Source: an uncultured Dysgonomonas sp.
GTDB taxonomy: Bacteria; Bacteroidota; Bacteroidia; Bacteroidales; Dysgonomonadaceae
Assembly (NCBI GenBank): GCA_900556485.1
Contig: USOX01000005.1
Location: forward strand, 96,308 to 160,307
Direction: 5' to 3'
Length of the DNA stretch: 64,000 bases
The position numbers and the translations under genes were made by a program. Positions 19,341-28,386 of this stretch are shown here, piece after piece. The notes below the pieces were generated by a model. The model saw nothing but the letters and a program-made list of their open reading frames with translations. It was not told the origin of the DNA and searched no databases. How positions within the stretch are numbered: the first letter of the stretch is position 1; every line of letters starts with the position of its first letter.

Positions 19341-21785
19341 TTAGTATTCAGCTATTAATGTAATCCACTTGCCAGCCGATGTTACCCATACTTCTTTGTA
19401 AGTTGCATTATTAGTTGGCGGCCAATAAGGTATATCTTCATTTCCAAGACTACGGATTCCTACAGGCATTTCACCAACCATTTCACCCGAAGAGAAAGTA
19501 TCCATCTGAGGATAGTTATACCCTTCTCCGTAAATAAGGGATTGTCCAAAAGGATTTTTTCCTACAGTCCAGTATAATTGTTCTTTACCAATCTGTAGCA
19601 ATTCTTCATCTTTAAGAAAATTACCACAGATTGCAGCAGCTTTTCCTGTTGCCAGATGTACAGCGGTATTCCCATTAAAAATGCTGAATGCTACAGGAAA
19701 CCGTTTTATATAATGTTCTTTATCCAATTGGATTCCATTCTTTAATTGCTCCATATAATTTTCGGGCGCATGCTCATCTATAAACAGATGCGAACGTTGG
19801 AAACTTACCTTATCTTTAGCTTCATCTATATGATATACTCCGCTGGGTATCATTCCATAAGGAGCAGTATATTTCATTATATTTTTCAGATAGTCGCCAT
19901 ATAGTCGAACCGATTCAGCCCACTGTTTATAATCAGCATGTTGAGGTTGCGTTTCGCAAAGTAATGTCATAGCCTGCATATATACTTGTTCGCGCGACTG
20001 ATGATTGTAATGTACAATCACCTTTTTAGACTTATCTCGGTAGAAAAATCCTTTTGTCTTACTCTTATCATTTAATGGCTCTGTACGCTGACAATCGAGA
20101 GTATATTTAATAAACTCAACAGCTTTCTGCGCATAATAAGGGTCTTTTGTTAGTTTATACAACATACTTGCTGCCCACGAAACTGTCGCCATATACTGGC
20201 TTTCGGAGGTATTATAACTATGCTCATAAAAGTGAATAAATTCACCATATCCGTCTTTTTTATGCTTATGTAAGGCAAACTCAAAATCCTCTTTGGCTAC
20301 ACATTTCAGATATTCCTGTAATCTTGGATCTCTATCTATACTCAATGCAGCATATGCTTCATAGCCTGCATAAAGAAAATTGTCGAAAGCCAGATTTTGA
20401 ACCCGTACCGAAGATATATCATCCAGCGTACCAAATATTCCATCTTGCCATATCAGCAATCCCACACTGCTTGCCCGATAGCCATCGCCATAACGGCTTC
20501 TCAAAACAAATTCCAGCCCCCACTCAGCTTCCTCAAGCATGCGCGATGCCAGTTGTGGATTACTATTTTTCAGTTTATTATATCCTTCCAGAAGGGCAAA
20601 TGTTACATCTGCTGTTTGCAATGTTTGCTGCGACAAATCACCGGCATCGTGCCAGCCGCCGGCGTAAGATATCATTTTTCCATCATGCTTCGAGCATAGG
20701 TCAAGATGACAAGTACCATGCTTTCCGGGAACCGGATAACCACAGCGTTGACAAAAGATAAAATTAAGCACTCGCCAAAGTGAGTTATCCCATATTCTGT
20801 CTCCTATCTGAAAAGCAGGGGTTTCTATATTACCTGCTTTTAAAATATAATTTCCGGGCTTATCAAATGAAGTAAAATCTATTTCCTCCAATTCGCCGAT
20901 TGTTGTCCTCTTTTTTATTATTTGTCCGTTAAATACTGTCTCTTGATTATCTGCATTTATAAGCTGAAATTGTCCATCACCTTTATTACTTCCTCTGTTT
21001 ACAATAGCTGTCTTATTGCTATTCAGCAAATACCCCGATGTAGAATAAATGATTGTATTCTCAGCCGGTACCCATCCACTGATAGGCGTCAGGTTTTCTA
21101 TTTGTTGTAATTCTATCTTATCTATGTAGTAGATCATCGAGTCTCCGGTAGTCCTGTCTTTTCCTTTTATGCTTGCCCCGAAGCTGATCTTCTTTATCTT
21201 GTCTCTTTGATATTCATCTATATCTAAATAACATTCATTCCATTGACGATTTTTCAGGTTGATAAGATGCGAACCCGATTGTCGGTTGTATCCCTCTTTG
21301 TTTGCATTATTTCCATTCTCAATAGATAAATTCAGATTGGTAACGCGTGCACCTTCACAATCAGGATAGATACGAAAAACTATACGATTAAATTTTTCCC
21401 AATTCTCACTTTCTATATCCAGATATATACCGGCATTTCCATATGTTGCATAGTCAGGATCGGATGCCGGGCCTTGCGCCCTCTTGCCTGTAAGATTCGG
21501 ATATGCAAGCCTGATACTCTTTTCGGAAGTATGTGTCATTTTTCCTAACCCGGAGTGTTTCCATTTACTGATGTCTCCATTAGTCAATGATAGGCTGTTT
21601 AATATCCTCTTCTGTCGCCCTCTTGTTTCTTCCGATCGGGAGTCATCCAAAGTTAACGGGCTATGTATCATTCCCGTACCAAGAATATCCTGTTCCAGTT
21701 GCTTATCTGTACATAGGCTCCCCTGTGCAAATAAATTAATGACACAAAAGAATAGTATCGACCCCAATAATGAAAATTTACCCAT
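19341..21785 (-). CDS. glycoside hydrolase family 9 enzyme with N-terminal accessory and Ig-like domains
   Basis: An 814-residue secreted enzyme. Signal peptide 1-20. Residues about 30-230 form a beta-sandwich (GNAGIYLDIESENWEKFNRI, then DKIELQQI), probably a carbohydrate-binding-like domain. About 235-325 is the Ig-like CelD_N domain that precedes many GH9 modules (GNYILKAGNIETPAFQIGD). The GH9 (alpha/alpha)6 barrel follows: catalytic Asp pair in GGWHDAGDLSQQ (Asp380 and Asp383), the YWTVGKNPFGQSLIYGEG block, and the proton-donor region around GEMVGEMPVGI. GH9 enzymes usually cut beta-1,4-glucan, but exo-glucosaminidase and other activities are known. It is first in an operon with two ThuA genes. 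Confidence 0.87.
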   Translation of the reverse strand: MGKFSLLGSILFFCVINLFAQGSLCTDKQLEQDILGTGMIHSPLTLDDSRSEETRGRQKRILNSLSLTNGDISKWKHSGLGKMTHTSEKSIRLAYPNLTGKRAQGPASDPDYATYGNAGIYLDIESENWEKFNRIVFRIYPDCEGARVTNLNLSIENGNNANKEGYNRQSGSHLINLKNRQWNECYLDIDEYQRDKIKKISFGASIKGKDRTTGDSMIYYIDKIELQQIENLTPISGWVPAENTIIYSTSGYLLNSNKTAIVNRGSNKGDGQFQLINADNQETVFNGQIIKKRTTIGELEEIDFTSFDKPGNYILKAGNIETPAFQIGDRIWDNSLWRVLNFIFCQRCGYPVPGKHGTCHLDLCSKHDGKMISYAGGWHDAGDLSQQTLQTADVTFALLEGYNKLKNSNPQLASRMLEEAEWGLEFVLRSRYGDGYRASSVGLLIWQDGIFGTLDDISSVRVQNLAFDNFLYAGYEAYAALSIDRDPRLQEYLKCVAKEDFEFALHKHKKDGYGEFIHFYEHSYNTSESQYMATVSWAASMLYKLTKDPYYAQKAVEFIKYTLDCQRTEPLNDKSKTKGFFYRDKSKKVIVHYNHQSREQVYMQAMTLLCETQPQHADYKQWAESVRLYGDYLKNIMKYTAPYGMIPSGVYHIDEAKDKVSFQRSHLFIDEHAPENYMEQLKNGIQLDKEHYIKRFPVAFSIFNGNTAVHLATGKAAAICGNFLKDEELLQIGKEQLYWTVGKNPFGQSLIYGEGYNYPQMDTFSSGEMVGEMPVGIRSLGNEDIPYWPPTNNATYKEVWVTSAGKWITLIAEY

Positions 21786-21818
21786 ATTTTATCTTGTTTA
21801 TAATCAATGTTTTTTAAA

Positions 21819-21846
21819 TAAAATGACACAAATGACACACTTTATT
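21819..21846. promoter_or_regulatory. degenerate relative of the TGACA-repeat motif
   Basis: Two TGACACA units 10 bp apart (21824 and 21833) are flanked by AAATAAA and CTTTATTT. Unit spacing, T/A-rich flanks and position, about 35-60 bp upstream of the GH9 start, resemble the 26-bp motif at 10676 and 53046, but the match is loose. Confidence 0.3.
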
Positions 21847-21900
21847 TACATATATTTTTTGTGTCCTTTCTTCTATTGCAATTCTTTAAATTAAAGGTTT

Positions 21901-22107
21901 ATCGTGCGTCAGCTCTCGGTGCATAAAGCTCCGCAGGCGGGCACCTGTCCGGTGAAGGGGCCTCCCCAACCCCTCCAGAGGAGGGGCTATTCCTCCCCTT
22001 TGGGGAGGTTAGGAGGGGCCGATCGCTGAGGGGCTTAGCACTAGCCTTTTGTTTCGTTTTGGCCAATGCCAAAATGAAAAATAAGCCCGGGAGGGCGCGT
22101 TAGTAAT
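21901..22107. repeat. GC-rich multi-hairpin repeat element (REP/MITE-like)
   Basis: About 200 bp of sharply GC-rich, non-coding DNA in an AT-rich gap. It contains three hairpins: CCCCTCC-AGA-GGAGGGG (21970-21986), CCTCCCC-TTT-GGGGAGG (21992-22008), and TTTCGTTTTGGC-CAAT-GCCAAAATGAAA (22052-22079, one mismatch in 12). The first two are nested in a longer imperfect inverted region from CCTCCCCAACCCCTCC to GGGGAGGTTAGGAGGGG. I recall similar CCTCCCC/AGGGGAGG strings as dispersed repeats in Bacteroidetes, which needs a genome search. It separates the GH9 operon from the end of the MFS gene and may also terminate transcription. No transposase is present. Confidence 0.65.
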
Positions 22108-22189
22108 ATGCAAAGAACACACAAGTCAGAAAAAAGATTATAGCTATGAAAAGATATCTACCTTACATTACATAGATAAATTAAAACAT

Positions 22190-23509
22190 TTATTCTACCG
22201 ATTGCTTCACTCTCGAACCTATCAATGCATAATACAACATAAATAATTCGCCAAAGATAACAATAAACCACGTCCATCGCCATCCACCGATAACATCTGC
22301 AAGCATCCCCTGGAGAAGTGGTAATATAGCACCTCCCACAACACCTATCATAAACACTCCTGAAGCAACCGACGTATATTTACCTAATTTCGACACAGAC
22401 AAGGTAAATATAGCACCCCACATAATGGAATGGAATAAACCCACAGCTACCAGCAACCAGGGATTATTCATTACAATAGAAAGTATAGTCAATGTGGCAG
22501 CCGATACCGTAGTTGTAACTAATTGTGTACGTGGCGGAACTTTACTCAGCGAACTACCTACCAAACGTCCTATAAGCATGCCTCCCCAATACAATGTAGC
22601 CATCAGTGCAGGGATGGCAAAATTAATTCCGAAAATAGTAAGCGAGCTGTTTCCAAAGAATGAGAAAGGGCCGTTTATAGATTCCTGTTCTATAGCATAA
22701 AGATTAATATTAGCACCTATGCAAACTTCCACTCCTACATAAAAGAAGATAGCAATAACACCTAATGTAAGATGGCTGAAAGACCACACACTTTTTTCCA
22801 ACTTCTCTCCAGCCTCAGCCTTTGTTCCTTCGATATCAGGTAACGAAAGTTTCATTATTACTAATGCGACAAGCAGCATTATAATAGCCAAAGCAATAAA
22901 CGGAATCATTAATTGGCTAACCTGAACCTCTTCCATTGCTAATCCACCGAATACAATACCCGTAACAAAAAATGGAGCTATAGTAGTACCTATCGAATTA
23001 GATGAACCTCCTATAACAAGACGTTGTATCGACTGCGTTCCCTTTACTGTACAAGCTACCAGATAAGGGTTGATCACAACCTGTAATATAGTTGCAGATG
23101 CACCCACAATAAATGAGCCTAACAGGAATATAAAAAATCCGGAAGGTATAGTAGCCGAAGCTATCTCTACTTTCGATTCTGGGAATTGAACAGTAAACCA
23201 AGATGATAGAAAGAACGTGAATAGTCCCACTATCATAATAAATAACCCTCTCACAAGTGTTCCTTTATACCCATGTTTGGTTACCCATGCCGAACCAATT
23301 CCTCCGGTAAGTGGATAAGCCAGAAACCATGAAAAAGTGATCAGAGTAGCAAAAGTATTTTTCAGATCGGCAGCATCTTTCAAAAAAGCTGCTTTCAATG
23401 GTCCTTGAAACTGTCCGTTAGCAGTAGTCAGAAAGCCAACCACAAAAAAAAGGAAAACCAATGTGATAAATGGTCCTAAATAATTTATTTGTTTTTCATG
23501 TTGATTCAT
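22190..23509 (-). CDS. MFS sugar transporter, FHS (fucose permease-like) family
   Basis: A 439-residue inner-membrane symporter with about 12 hydrophobic segments. It resembles the fucose/glucose/galactose:H+ symporters: N-terminal FFVVGFLTTANGQFQGPLK, WFLAYPLTGGIGSAWVTKHG, the central YVGVEVCIGANINLYAIEQ and YWGGMLIGRLVGSSL. It probably brings in the mono- or disaccharide released in the periplasm. It is the last gene of the left arm, 46 bp after the NagB-family gene, and its end is followed by the GC-rich repeat. The sugar it carries cannot be read from sequence; the context favours an amino sugar or uronate-derived unit. Confidence 0.88.
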   Translation of the reverse strand: MNQHEKQINYLGPFITLVFLFFVVGFLTTANGQFQGPLKAAFLKDAADLKNTFATLITFSWFLAYPLTGGIGSAWVTKHGYKGTLVRGLFIMIVGLFTFFLSSWFTVQFPESKVEIASATIPSGFFIFLLGSFIVGASATILQVVINPYLVACTVKGTQSIQRLVIGGSSNSIGTTIAPFFVTGIVFGGLAMEEVQVSQLMIPFIALAIIMLLVALVIMKLSLPDIEGTKAEAGEKLEKSVWSFSHLTLGVIAIFFYVGVEVCIGANINLYAIEQESINGPFSFFGNSSLTIFGINFAIPALMATLYWGGMLIGRLVGSSLSKVPPRTQLVTTTVSAATLTILSIVMNNPWLLVAVGLFHSIMWGAIFTLSVSKLGKYTSVASGVFMIGVVGGAILPLLQGMLADVIGGWRWTWFIVIFGELFMLYYALIGSRVKQSVE

Positions 23510-23555
23510 AAGGTTTTATATTATCTTGAAATTTTGAAATATGAAATTTTGAAAT

Positions 23556-24290
23556 TCAACCTATATATTTGGCGGCCTCCACATCTAACAGAAACTCACA
23601 ATTAGGATGCAATTGCAAAACCGATGCCGGAATATCTGTTGTTACAGGGCCCAGGAGCATTTGTTTTACAATCTCTGCTTTACTTTTTCCTTTGGCAGCC
23701 AGCACTATTTTTCGGGCATGCATAATATTTTTTATTCCAAGTGTAATACCTCCAAGTTCTTTATCATTAGCGCTATTAGTTTCCTTTCTTATACGTGCTT
23801 CAAGTACTTCATCCATTTTTGATAACCAGGTTTCACTATCGAAAGGTGTTCCCGGCTGGTTAAACCCTAAATGTCCGTTTGTTCCTAACCCCAGTATTTG
23901 CAGGTCTATTCCCCCTCTTTTATCTAATTCCGATTGGAATACTCTACATTCCTTTTCAAAGTTATCCGAGAGGGTAGGAGGCATAACAAAATTTTCGGCC
24001 TTTATACCTAACGAATCTACAATTTGATTTTTCAGCATTGTATAGCATGCACCTTCATATTCGCGGGGAACATTAGTAACTTCATCCAATCCAAATAAGG
24101 TTATTCCTGATACATCAAAAGGATATAGTTTATATATTTCACCCACAATCCTGTGCATATTCTTTGTCGTTTGTCCTGTTGCCAACCCAATTACAGCATC
24201 GGGATTTGTCAACATTTCACCAATAATGCGCCATGCTGCTATATTATCAAATTCCGCTTCGTTTTGTGCAATTGTTATTTTTAATTTCAT
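23556..24290 (-). CDS. NagB-family hexosamine-6-phosphate deaminase/isomerase
   Basis: A 244-residue cytoplasmic enzyme of the glucosamine-6-phosphate deaminase family, short form as in Firmicutes. Visible blocks: VIGLATGQTTKNMHRIV (phosphate loop), LFGLDEVTNVPREYEGACY (catalytic Asp region), LQILGLGTNGHLGFNQPGTPF, TLGIKNIMHARKIVL. Canonical members read GHIGFNEP; here Gln145 takes the place of the glutamate that assists the active-site histidine. This could mark a different substrate such as galactosamine-6-phosphate, or reduced activity. It lies between the ROK kinase and the MFS transporter in one operon, so phosphorylation followed by deamination of a hexosamine is the likely pathway. No N-acetylhexosamine-6-phosphate deacetylase gene is in the window. 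Confidence 0.87.
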   Translation of the reverse strand: MKLKITIAQNEAEFDNIAAWRIIGEMLTNPDAVIGLATGQTTKNMHRIVGEIYKLYPFDVSGITLFGLDEVTNVPREYEGACYTMLKNQIVDSLGIKAENFVMPPTLSDNFEKECRVFQSELDKRGGIDLQILGLGTNGHLGFNQPGTPFDSETWLSKMDEVLEARIRKETNSANDKELGGITLGIKNIMHARKIVLAAKGKSKAEIVKQMLLGPVTTDIPASVLQLHPNCEFLLDVEAAKYIG

Positions 24291-24381
24291 AATAAAAAGT
24301 TAGTTTCAATATCTCAAGTTTCAAAATTTCAAGATTTTCGATAAGTTTGACAATCTTGAAACCAGAAATCTTGAAATTGTA

Positions 24382-25329
24382 TTATTCATTCATCGCCACC
24401 GCCGCTGCACCTATTAATCCCGCAAAATTAGGATCTAGCTGAGTGAGCAATACTCCATTTGAAACAAATCGTATAGTTGTCTTATTTAGTTTCTCCAGCA
24501 CCTTTTGGTAAATAAAACCACTGGATACTATACCTCCCCCCAGAACCACCGTATCAGGATCGCTTACTCTCACCAGATTCATTATCAGGCTGGCAATACC
24601 CTGAGCTGCATTTTCAACAAGCTGAACACACAATTCATCATTTTGCTGACAGAGGAAATATACCTCTTTTACGTCTACTCGTATATTCTCATTTTCAGGT
24701 ATATGCAGTTTTGTCTTATATACTTTGCTTAACAATCGTGCCGATTTGTCAAAACCTAATCCTCCGGCTATTTGTTCCACACAGTTATCCCGTCCGCAGC
24801 TACATTTTATACCGATATTGACACCTCCGTTTGTGTGTCCTACCTCTCCTGCATTGAAATGACTACCCCTTACCAATTGTCCGTTTATAAAGAATCCTGC
24901 TGCTATACCTGTACCGATATTGATGTATATAAAGTTATCAGAGCCCTTTCCATAACCCCACTTCTTTACCGCTCTGGTTGCTGCTTTTACATCATTATCT
25001 ATATAGCAGGTAAAGCCATACAAGTCCGATAACTCCTGAGCTAGAGATATTGCCTGATTTCTTTTCGGGTCTATTTGTAACCAGATACCATTAGCATTAT
25101 CTACCCGCCCAATCAAACCTACTCCCATACTTGCAGGACGTTTGTCAGTAGCCCATCCTACAGTAGTCATATAATCTTCAAGTGACCGTTTAATTATAGC
25201 CGATGCAGTGATTTGATTTATATATCCGGTTTCATATCTCTTATGTCTGAGTATCTTTCCTTTGCTGTCTACTTCTCCTATCAGGAGCTTAGTTGCGCCT
25301 AAGTCAAGAGCTAGATATGTTGGTTCCAT
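24382..25329 (-). CDS. ROK-family sugar kinase
   Basis: A 315-residue cytoplasmic kinase. The N-terminal phosphate motif is LALDLGATKLLIGEVD, the catalytic Asp is in CYIDNDVKAATRA, GTGIAAGFFINGQLVRG is the adenosine region, and the ROK zinc site is GHTNGG plus KCSCGRDNCVEQ. There is no N-terminal DNA-binding domain, so it is a kinase and not a NagC-type repressor. ROK kinases act on glucose, N-acetylglucosamine, N-acetylmannosamine, allose or fructose. Paired with a NagB-family gene 91 bp downstream, an amino sugar is the most economical guess. It follows the GH55-like gene by 32 bp. Confidence 0.88.
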   Translation of the reverse strand: MEPTYLALDLGATKLLIGEVDSKGKILRHKRYETGYINQITASAIIKRSLEDYMTTVGWATDKRPASMGVGLIGRVDNANGIWLQIDPKRNQAISLAQELSDLYGFTCYIDNDVKAATRAVKKWGYGKGSDNFIYINIGTGIAAGFFINGQLVRGSHFNAGEVGHTNGGVNIGIKCSCGRDNCVEQIAGGLGFDKSARLLSKVYKTKLHIPENENIRVDVKEVYFLCQQNDELCVQLVENAAQGIASLIMNLVRVSDPDTVVLGGGIVSSGFIYQKVLEKLNKTTIRFVSNGVLLTQLDPNFAGLIGAAAVAMNE

Positions 25330-25361
25330 ATTTAGTTATGTTTTAAAAGTTTGTTTTCGTT

Positions 25362-28300
25362 TTATTTAGTCCTGACTTTATATAACGATTTGTATGAATT
25401 TATAAATAAGTCTTTCTTATCTTTCCCTCCAAAAGTTAATGTTAGAGGGCGTTCAGGACTATTTATCTGCCCTGTCTTATTTCCATCCTTATCGAAAATA
25501 TAAACTTGTCCATCTGCTACATATAAGTTTCCGTCTTTATCTACCGTAGAACCGAATTCCCCCATTTCAACAAAATATGTTAGGTTCGATAAATTACCAT
25601 AGCTATCGACATCCAGCTTTACCATTCTTTTATCATATTCGTCCGATGTATAAAATGGTTTATTTGGATATGCTTCCAACAATGCACATGTGCGTGCAAG
25701 GTCGTATTGACAAGGGATAATGGTTACTCCATCAGGAGCTACAAAGCATTCTTCGGGTTTATACATAACGGCCGTGTTAAAGTCATGGTAATCTCTCCAC
25801 CTGTTTGATGGATATAAAGCCTTATGTATTTTTATCGAACCCATAGGAGCTTTTGGTAATAAACGGATTGTCTCTTCCGGATTTTCAGGGTCTATAGTAT
25901 ATGCCCACATTCCGAATCCTGAATTACCCCAACCACTAAAAGATGTTCCGCCTGCATCGGGTAGGTTCGGAATAGATTCCTGTTTTTCATCTACCAGATA
26001 ACCGGGTTGAGGTGTATATTTAAATATTACAAGCAGATTATCCTGCGAATCGCATGCTGTAGCTATTGGCTCCCACTGGAAATCGGCAACAAGAGATATC
26101 TGATTTGTTTCTGCCGACCATTTATATACCCTGCGCATACGTTGTTCACAGAAATACACATTTCCTTTACTATCGCTGCTTAGTCCTTCCGCAAACTCAA
26201 AACCTGTAGCGAGTAGTTCTATATTGTTAGTTACCAGATTTGCTTTATTTTCCTTCCCTGTTATATAAAGGCGGTTCAGTTCCCAGGGGCGTACTTCTAT
26301 TCCCGAATTTATATCATATAGTGTAAGAGCAGCAGTATATTTTGTCTGTGCATAGTTATGTATATTCAGAAACTCAATATCCTTACAATTCCATGTTCTT
26401 ATAGCATACGGATAAACAGTATTGACACGGATTACCTGAAACATATATAAATTAGCAAATACCATATCAGAACAATTCTCTAGCTCTATAGGCTGGCAGT
26501 ATTGCCCTTCTCGGCTTTCTTCCTCCAATTGGAATGCATATACTTTCCAGTTTCTGACATTCTTAAACCTCGCTTCGTTACGTACATGATGTTCGAGCGA
26601 CATAGCATATATACGTCCTGGTGTTGATGTATTGCTTACATAAAGCCCGTTCGTACTATATGAGCTGGCAGTCCATATATTTTTGAAAGTTCCGCCACCA
26701 TCATTCGTTACCCATAGGCTCCAGTACTGATTATCCCAGGCTAGGTCTTTGCCTTGTTCTGCTACAGGATTAGTTGGCGAACTGATCCCTCTTCTCGGCC
26801 ACGACCATGGTTTTTCCGGTCCACGATTCATGCTGCCATGTCCACCTACAAATTTTACATCATTCATATACGATTCAGCTCCTGCCATCCATTTGCAGCC
26901 CACAGCCCTATAATTATAAGCGCCTGTATTTAGCCCTAAACCATTCACAATATTTTTACCACCCTTAGGCGTTTCTAACAAACCCATAGGCGCGCCAAAC
27001 CCACTAAATACAGGCGTACTTTCCTTTAATATCAATTGTGTAGCAATAGGATTTAGTCCTATAAGATTTGTATTTTCTTTTAGTACAATTGGCTTGGAGA
27101 TAATATACCATCCTTGTGGTACATAGATGTTCTGATGTTTTTCAATTGCTTCCAGAAATATTTTTGTATCATCTGTTTCTCCATCGCCTTTTGCGCCTAA
27201 GTCTTTAATATTTATCCATGTAGATACATCAGGTAGCTGAGGTATATCTTTTGTCGACGGAATAGGCATTTTAGTTAATGGTACAATATCGCTGATTGTT
27301 CTCATTTCAGGGTTTGTATCCATAGCATCCATCTGAAAACCATGTAGATAATTCTTCACCTGATATAGGTTTCCTTGCCCTGATGTTTGTTTTCCACTAC
27401 CACGGAAGTGTGTTAGTACAGGTACATTCTTACAAACAATATTTCGTAAACTGATTTGATTTGCGGCATTATTTTCATTGCTGACAATAATTGCTTTTTC
27501 TTTTACATTTTCAAAGATACAATCTTCCATAAACAGTTTCTCCAGATAGTTTTCGTCTATATCTATAACTACCGGAACATTCTTAGCATTTAACCTTACA
27601 ATGGTAAGTCCTCCTTCTTGTGTGCGTATCGCTGCTTTCCGTTGACCTTCGAAATATGTATCTACCATCATCATTTGCCAGCCGGGAGAGGCTTTACTTG
27701 TCATTATACCATAGTTGCCACCAAAGAAGCGCACATTTTCCATTTCATTCCCTATATCATGTATCCCGGCTCTTCCTTTACCTATATGTATATCTACATG
27801 CGAAACAAAGCTATGTTGTGCATAATGTGTACGAAGTGCGATAGCATAAGGATTCCCCTCTTCTATCCGCAAGTTTATGTTCGAAATAGCACTATAAAAT
27901 GTTCCGGCATTGGCATCGCCCGGATTTGAAGTGTCTTTTACTACATTATTTACAAACCAGAACATGTAGTTTGTTTTGGCAACATCTTTTATTGTCTCCT
28001 TCTGATAGCCGGGAGAGTTTTTAGTAAGTACAAACTCTGGGCGTTTTTTCCCATATCCTATCAGACGGATAGCTTTTGGGATGTATATTGTTTTACTGAT
28101 CCTGTATGTACCTTCGGGAATAAAAACTATTCCGAAATTCTTTTCATTTTTTACTTGATTTATCATGTTCTGTAATGCATCCGAAACATCCTCATTCTTC
28201 CCTATCCCCAGTTCTTCGGGAATGAAATAGGATGCTTCCGGATCATTAACTTTCTGTTGATATACAGATATATTATCAGCAATGATTGATTGATGAACTA

Positions 28301-28385
28301 ATAAAAATGCAAGAATGCACGAAAAGAATTTCGGAAATAATTTCATATTTTTTAGTTTTATAGAATCTTGAAATTTGAAATACAA
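25362..28385 (-). CDS. double beta-helix (GH55-like, pectate-lyase-3 superfamily) protein with C-terminal beta-propeller
   Basis: A 1007-residue secreted protein. The first codons (MYFKFQDSIKLKN) look spurious; MKLFPKFFSCILAFLLVHQSI, 13 residues in, is the better start with a signal peptide. Helix domain 1 (about 50-375) carries EDVSDALQNMINQ and VFIPEGTYRISKTIYIP; helix domain 2 (about 388-715) opens WINIKDLGAKGDGETDDTKI with YVPQGWYIISKPIVL. Tandem helices of this kind are the GH55 rib-cage fold. About 725-1007 resembles an SMP-30/NHL propeller (EGLSSDSKGNVYFCEQRMRR, GSTVDKDGNLYVADGQVYIFD). A paralogue lies at 37685. The activity is unknown: the fold is shared by beta-1,3-glucanases, lyases and epimerases. 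It is 1 bp from the upstream lyase-GH88 gene. Confidence 0.75.
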   Translation of the reverse strand: MYFKFQDSIKLKNMKLFPKFFSCILAFLLVHQSIIADNISVYQQKVNDPEASYFIPEELGIGKNEDVSDALQNMINQVKNEKNFGIVFIPEGTYRISKTIYIPKAIRLIGYGKKRPEFVLTKNSPGYQKETIKDVAKTNYMFWFVNNVVKDTSNPGDANAGTFYSAISNINLRIEEGNPYAIALRTHYAQHSFVSHVDIHIGKGRAGIHDIGNEMENVRFFGGNYGIMTSKASPGWQMMMVDTYFEGQRKAAIRTQEGGLTIVRLNAKNVPVVIDIDENYLEKLFMEDCIFENVKEKAIIVSNENNAANQISLRNIVCKNVPVLTHFRGSGKQTSGQGNLYQVKNYLHGFQMDAMDTNPEMRTISDIVPLTKMPIPSTKDIPQLPDVSTWINIKDLGAKGDGETDDTKIFLEAIEKHQNIYVPQGWYIISKPIVLKENTNLIGLNPIATQLILKESTPVFSGFGAPMGLLETPKGGKNIVNGLGLNTGAYNYRAVGCKWMAGAESYMNDVKFVGGHGSMNRGPEKPWSWPRRGISSPTNPVAEQGKDLAWDNQYWSLWVTNDGGGTFKNIWTASSYSTNGLYVSNTSTPGRIYAMSLEHHVRNEARFKNVRNWKVYAFQLEEESREGQYCQPIELENCSDMVFANLYMFQVIRVNTVYPYAIRTWNCKDIEFLNIHNYAQTKYTAALTLYDINSGIEVRPWELNRLYITGKENKANLVTNNIELLATGFEFAEGLSSDSKGNVYFCEQRMRRVYKWSAETNQISLVADFQWEPIATACDSQDNLLVIFKYTPQPGYLVDEKQESIPNLPDAGGTSFSGWGNSGFGMWAYTIDPENPEETIRLLPKAPMGSIKIHKALYPSNRWRDYHDFNTAVMYKPEECFVAPDGVTIIPCQYDLARTCALLEAYPNKPFYTSDEYDKRMVKLDVDSYGNLSNLTYFVEMGEFGSTVDKDGNLYVADGQVYIFDKDGNKTGQINSPERPLTLTFGGKDKKDLFINSYKSLYKVRTK

Positions 28386-28386
28386 A

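Noticed and set aside
20324-20761. Plus-strand 145-residue frame inside the GH9 gene
   Set aside because: Opposite strand of a well-supported enzyme gene, rich in His, Pro and Ser, with no family signal.
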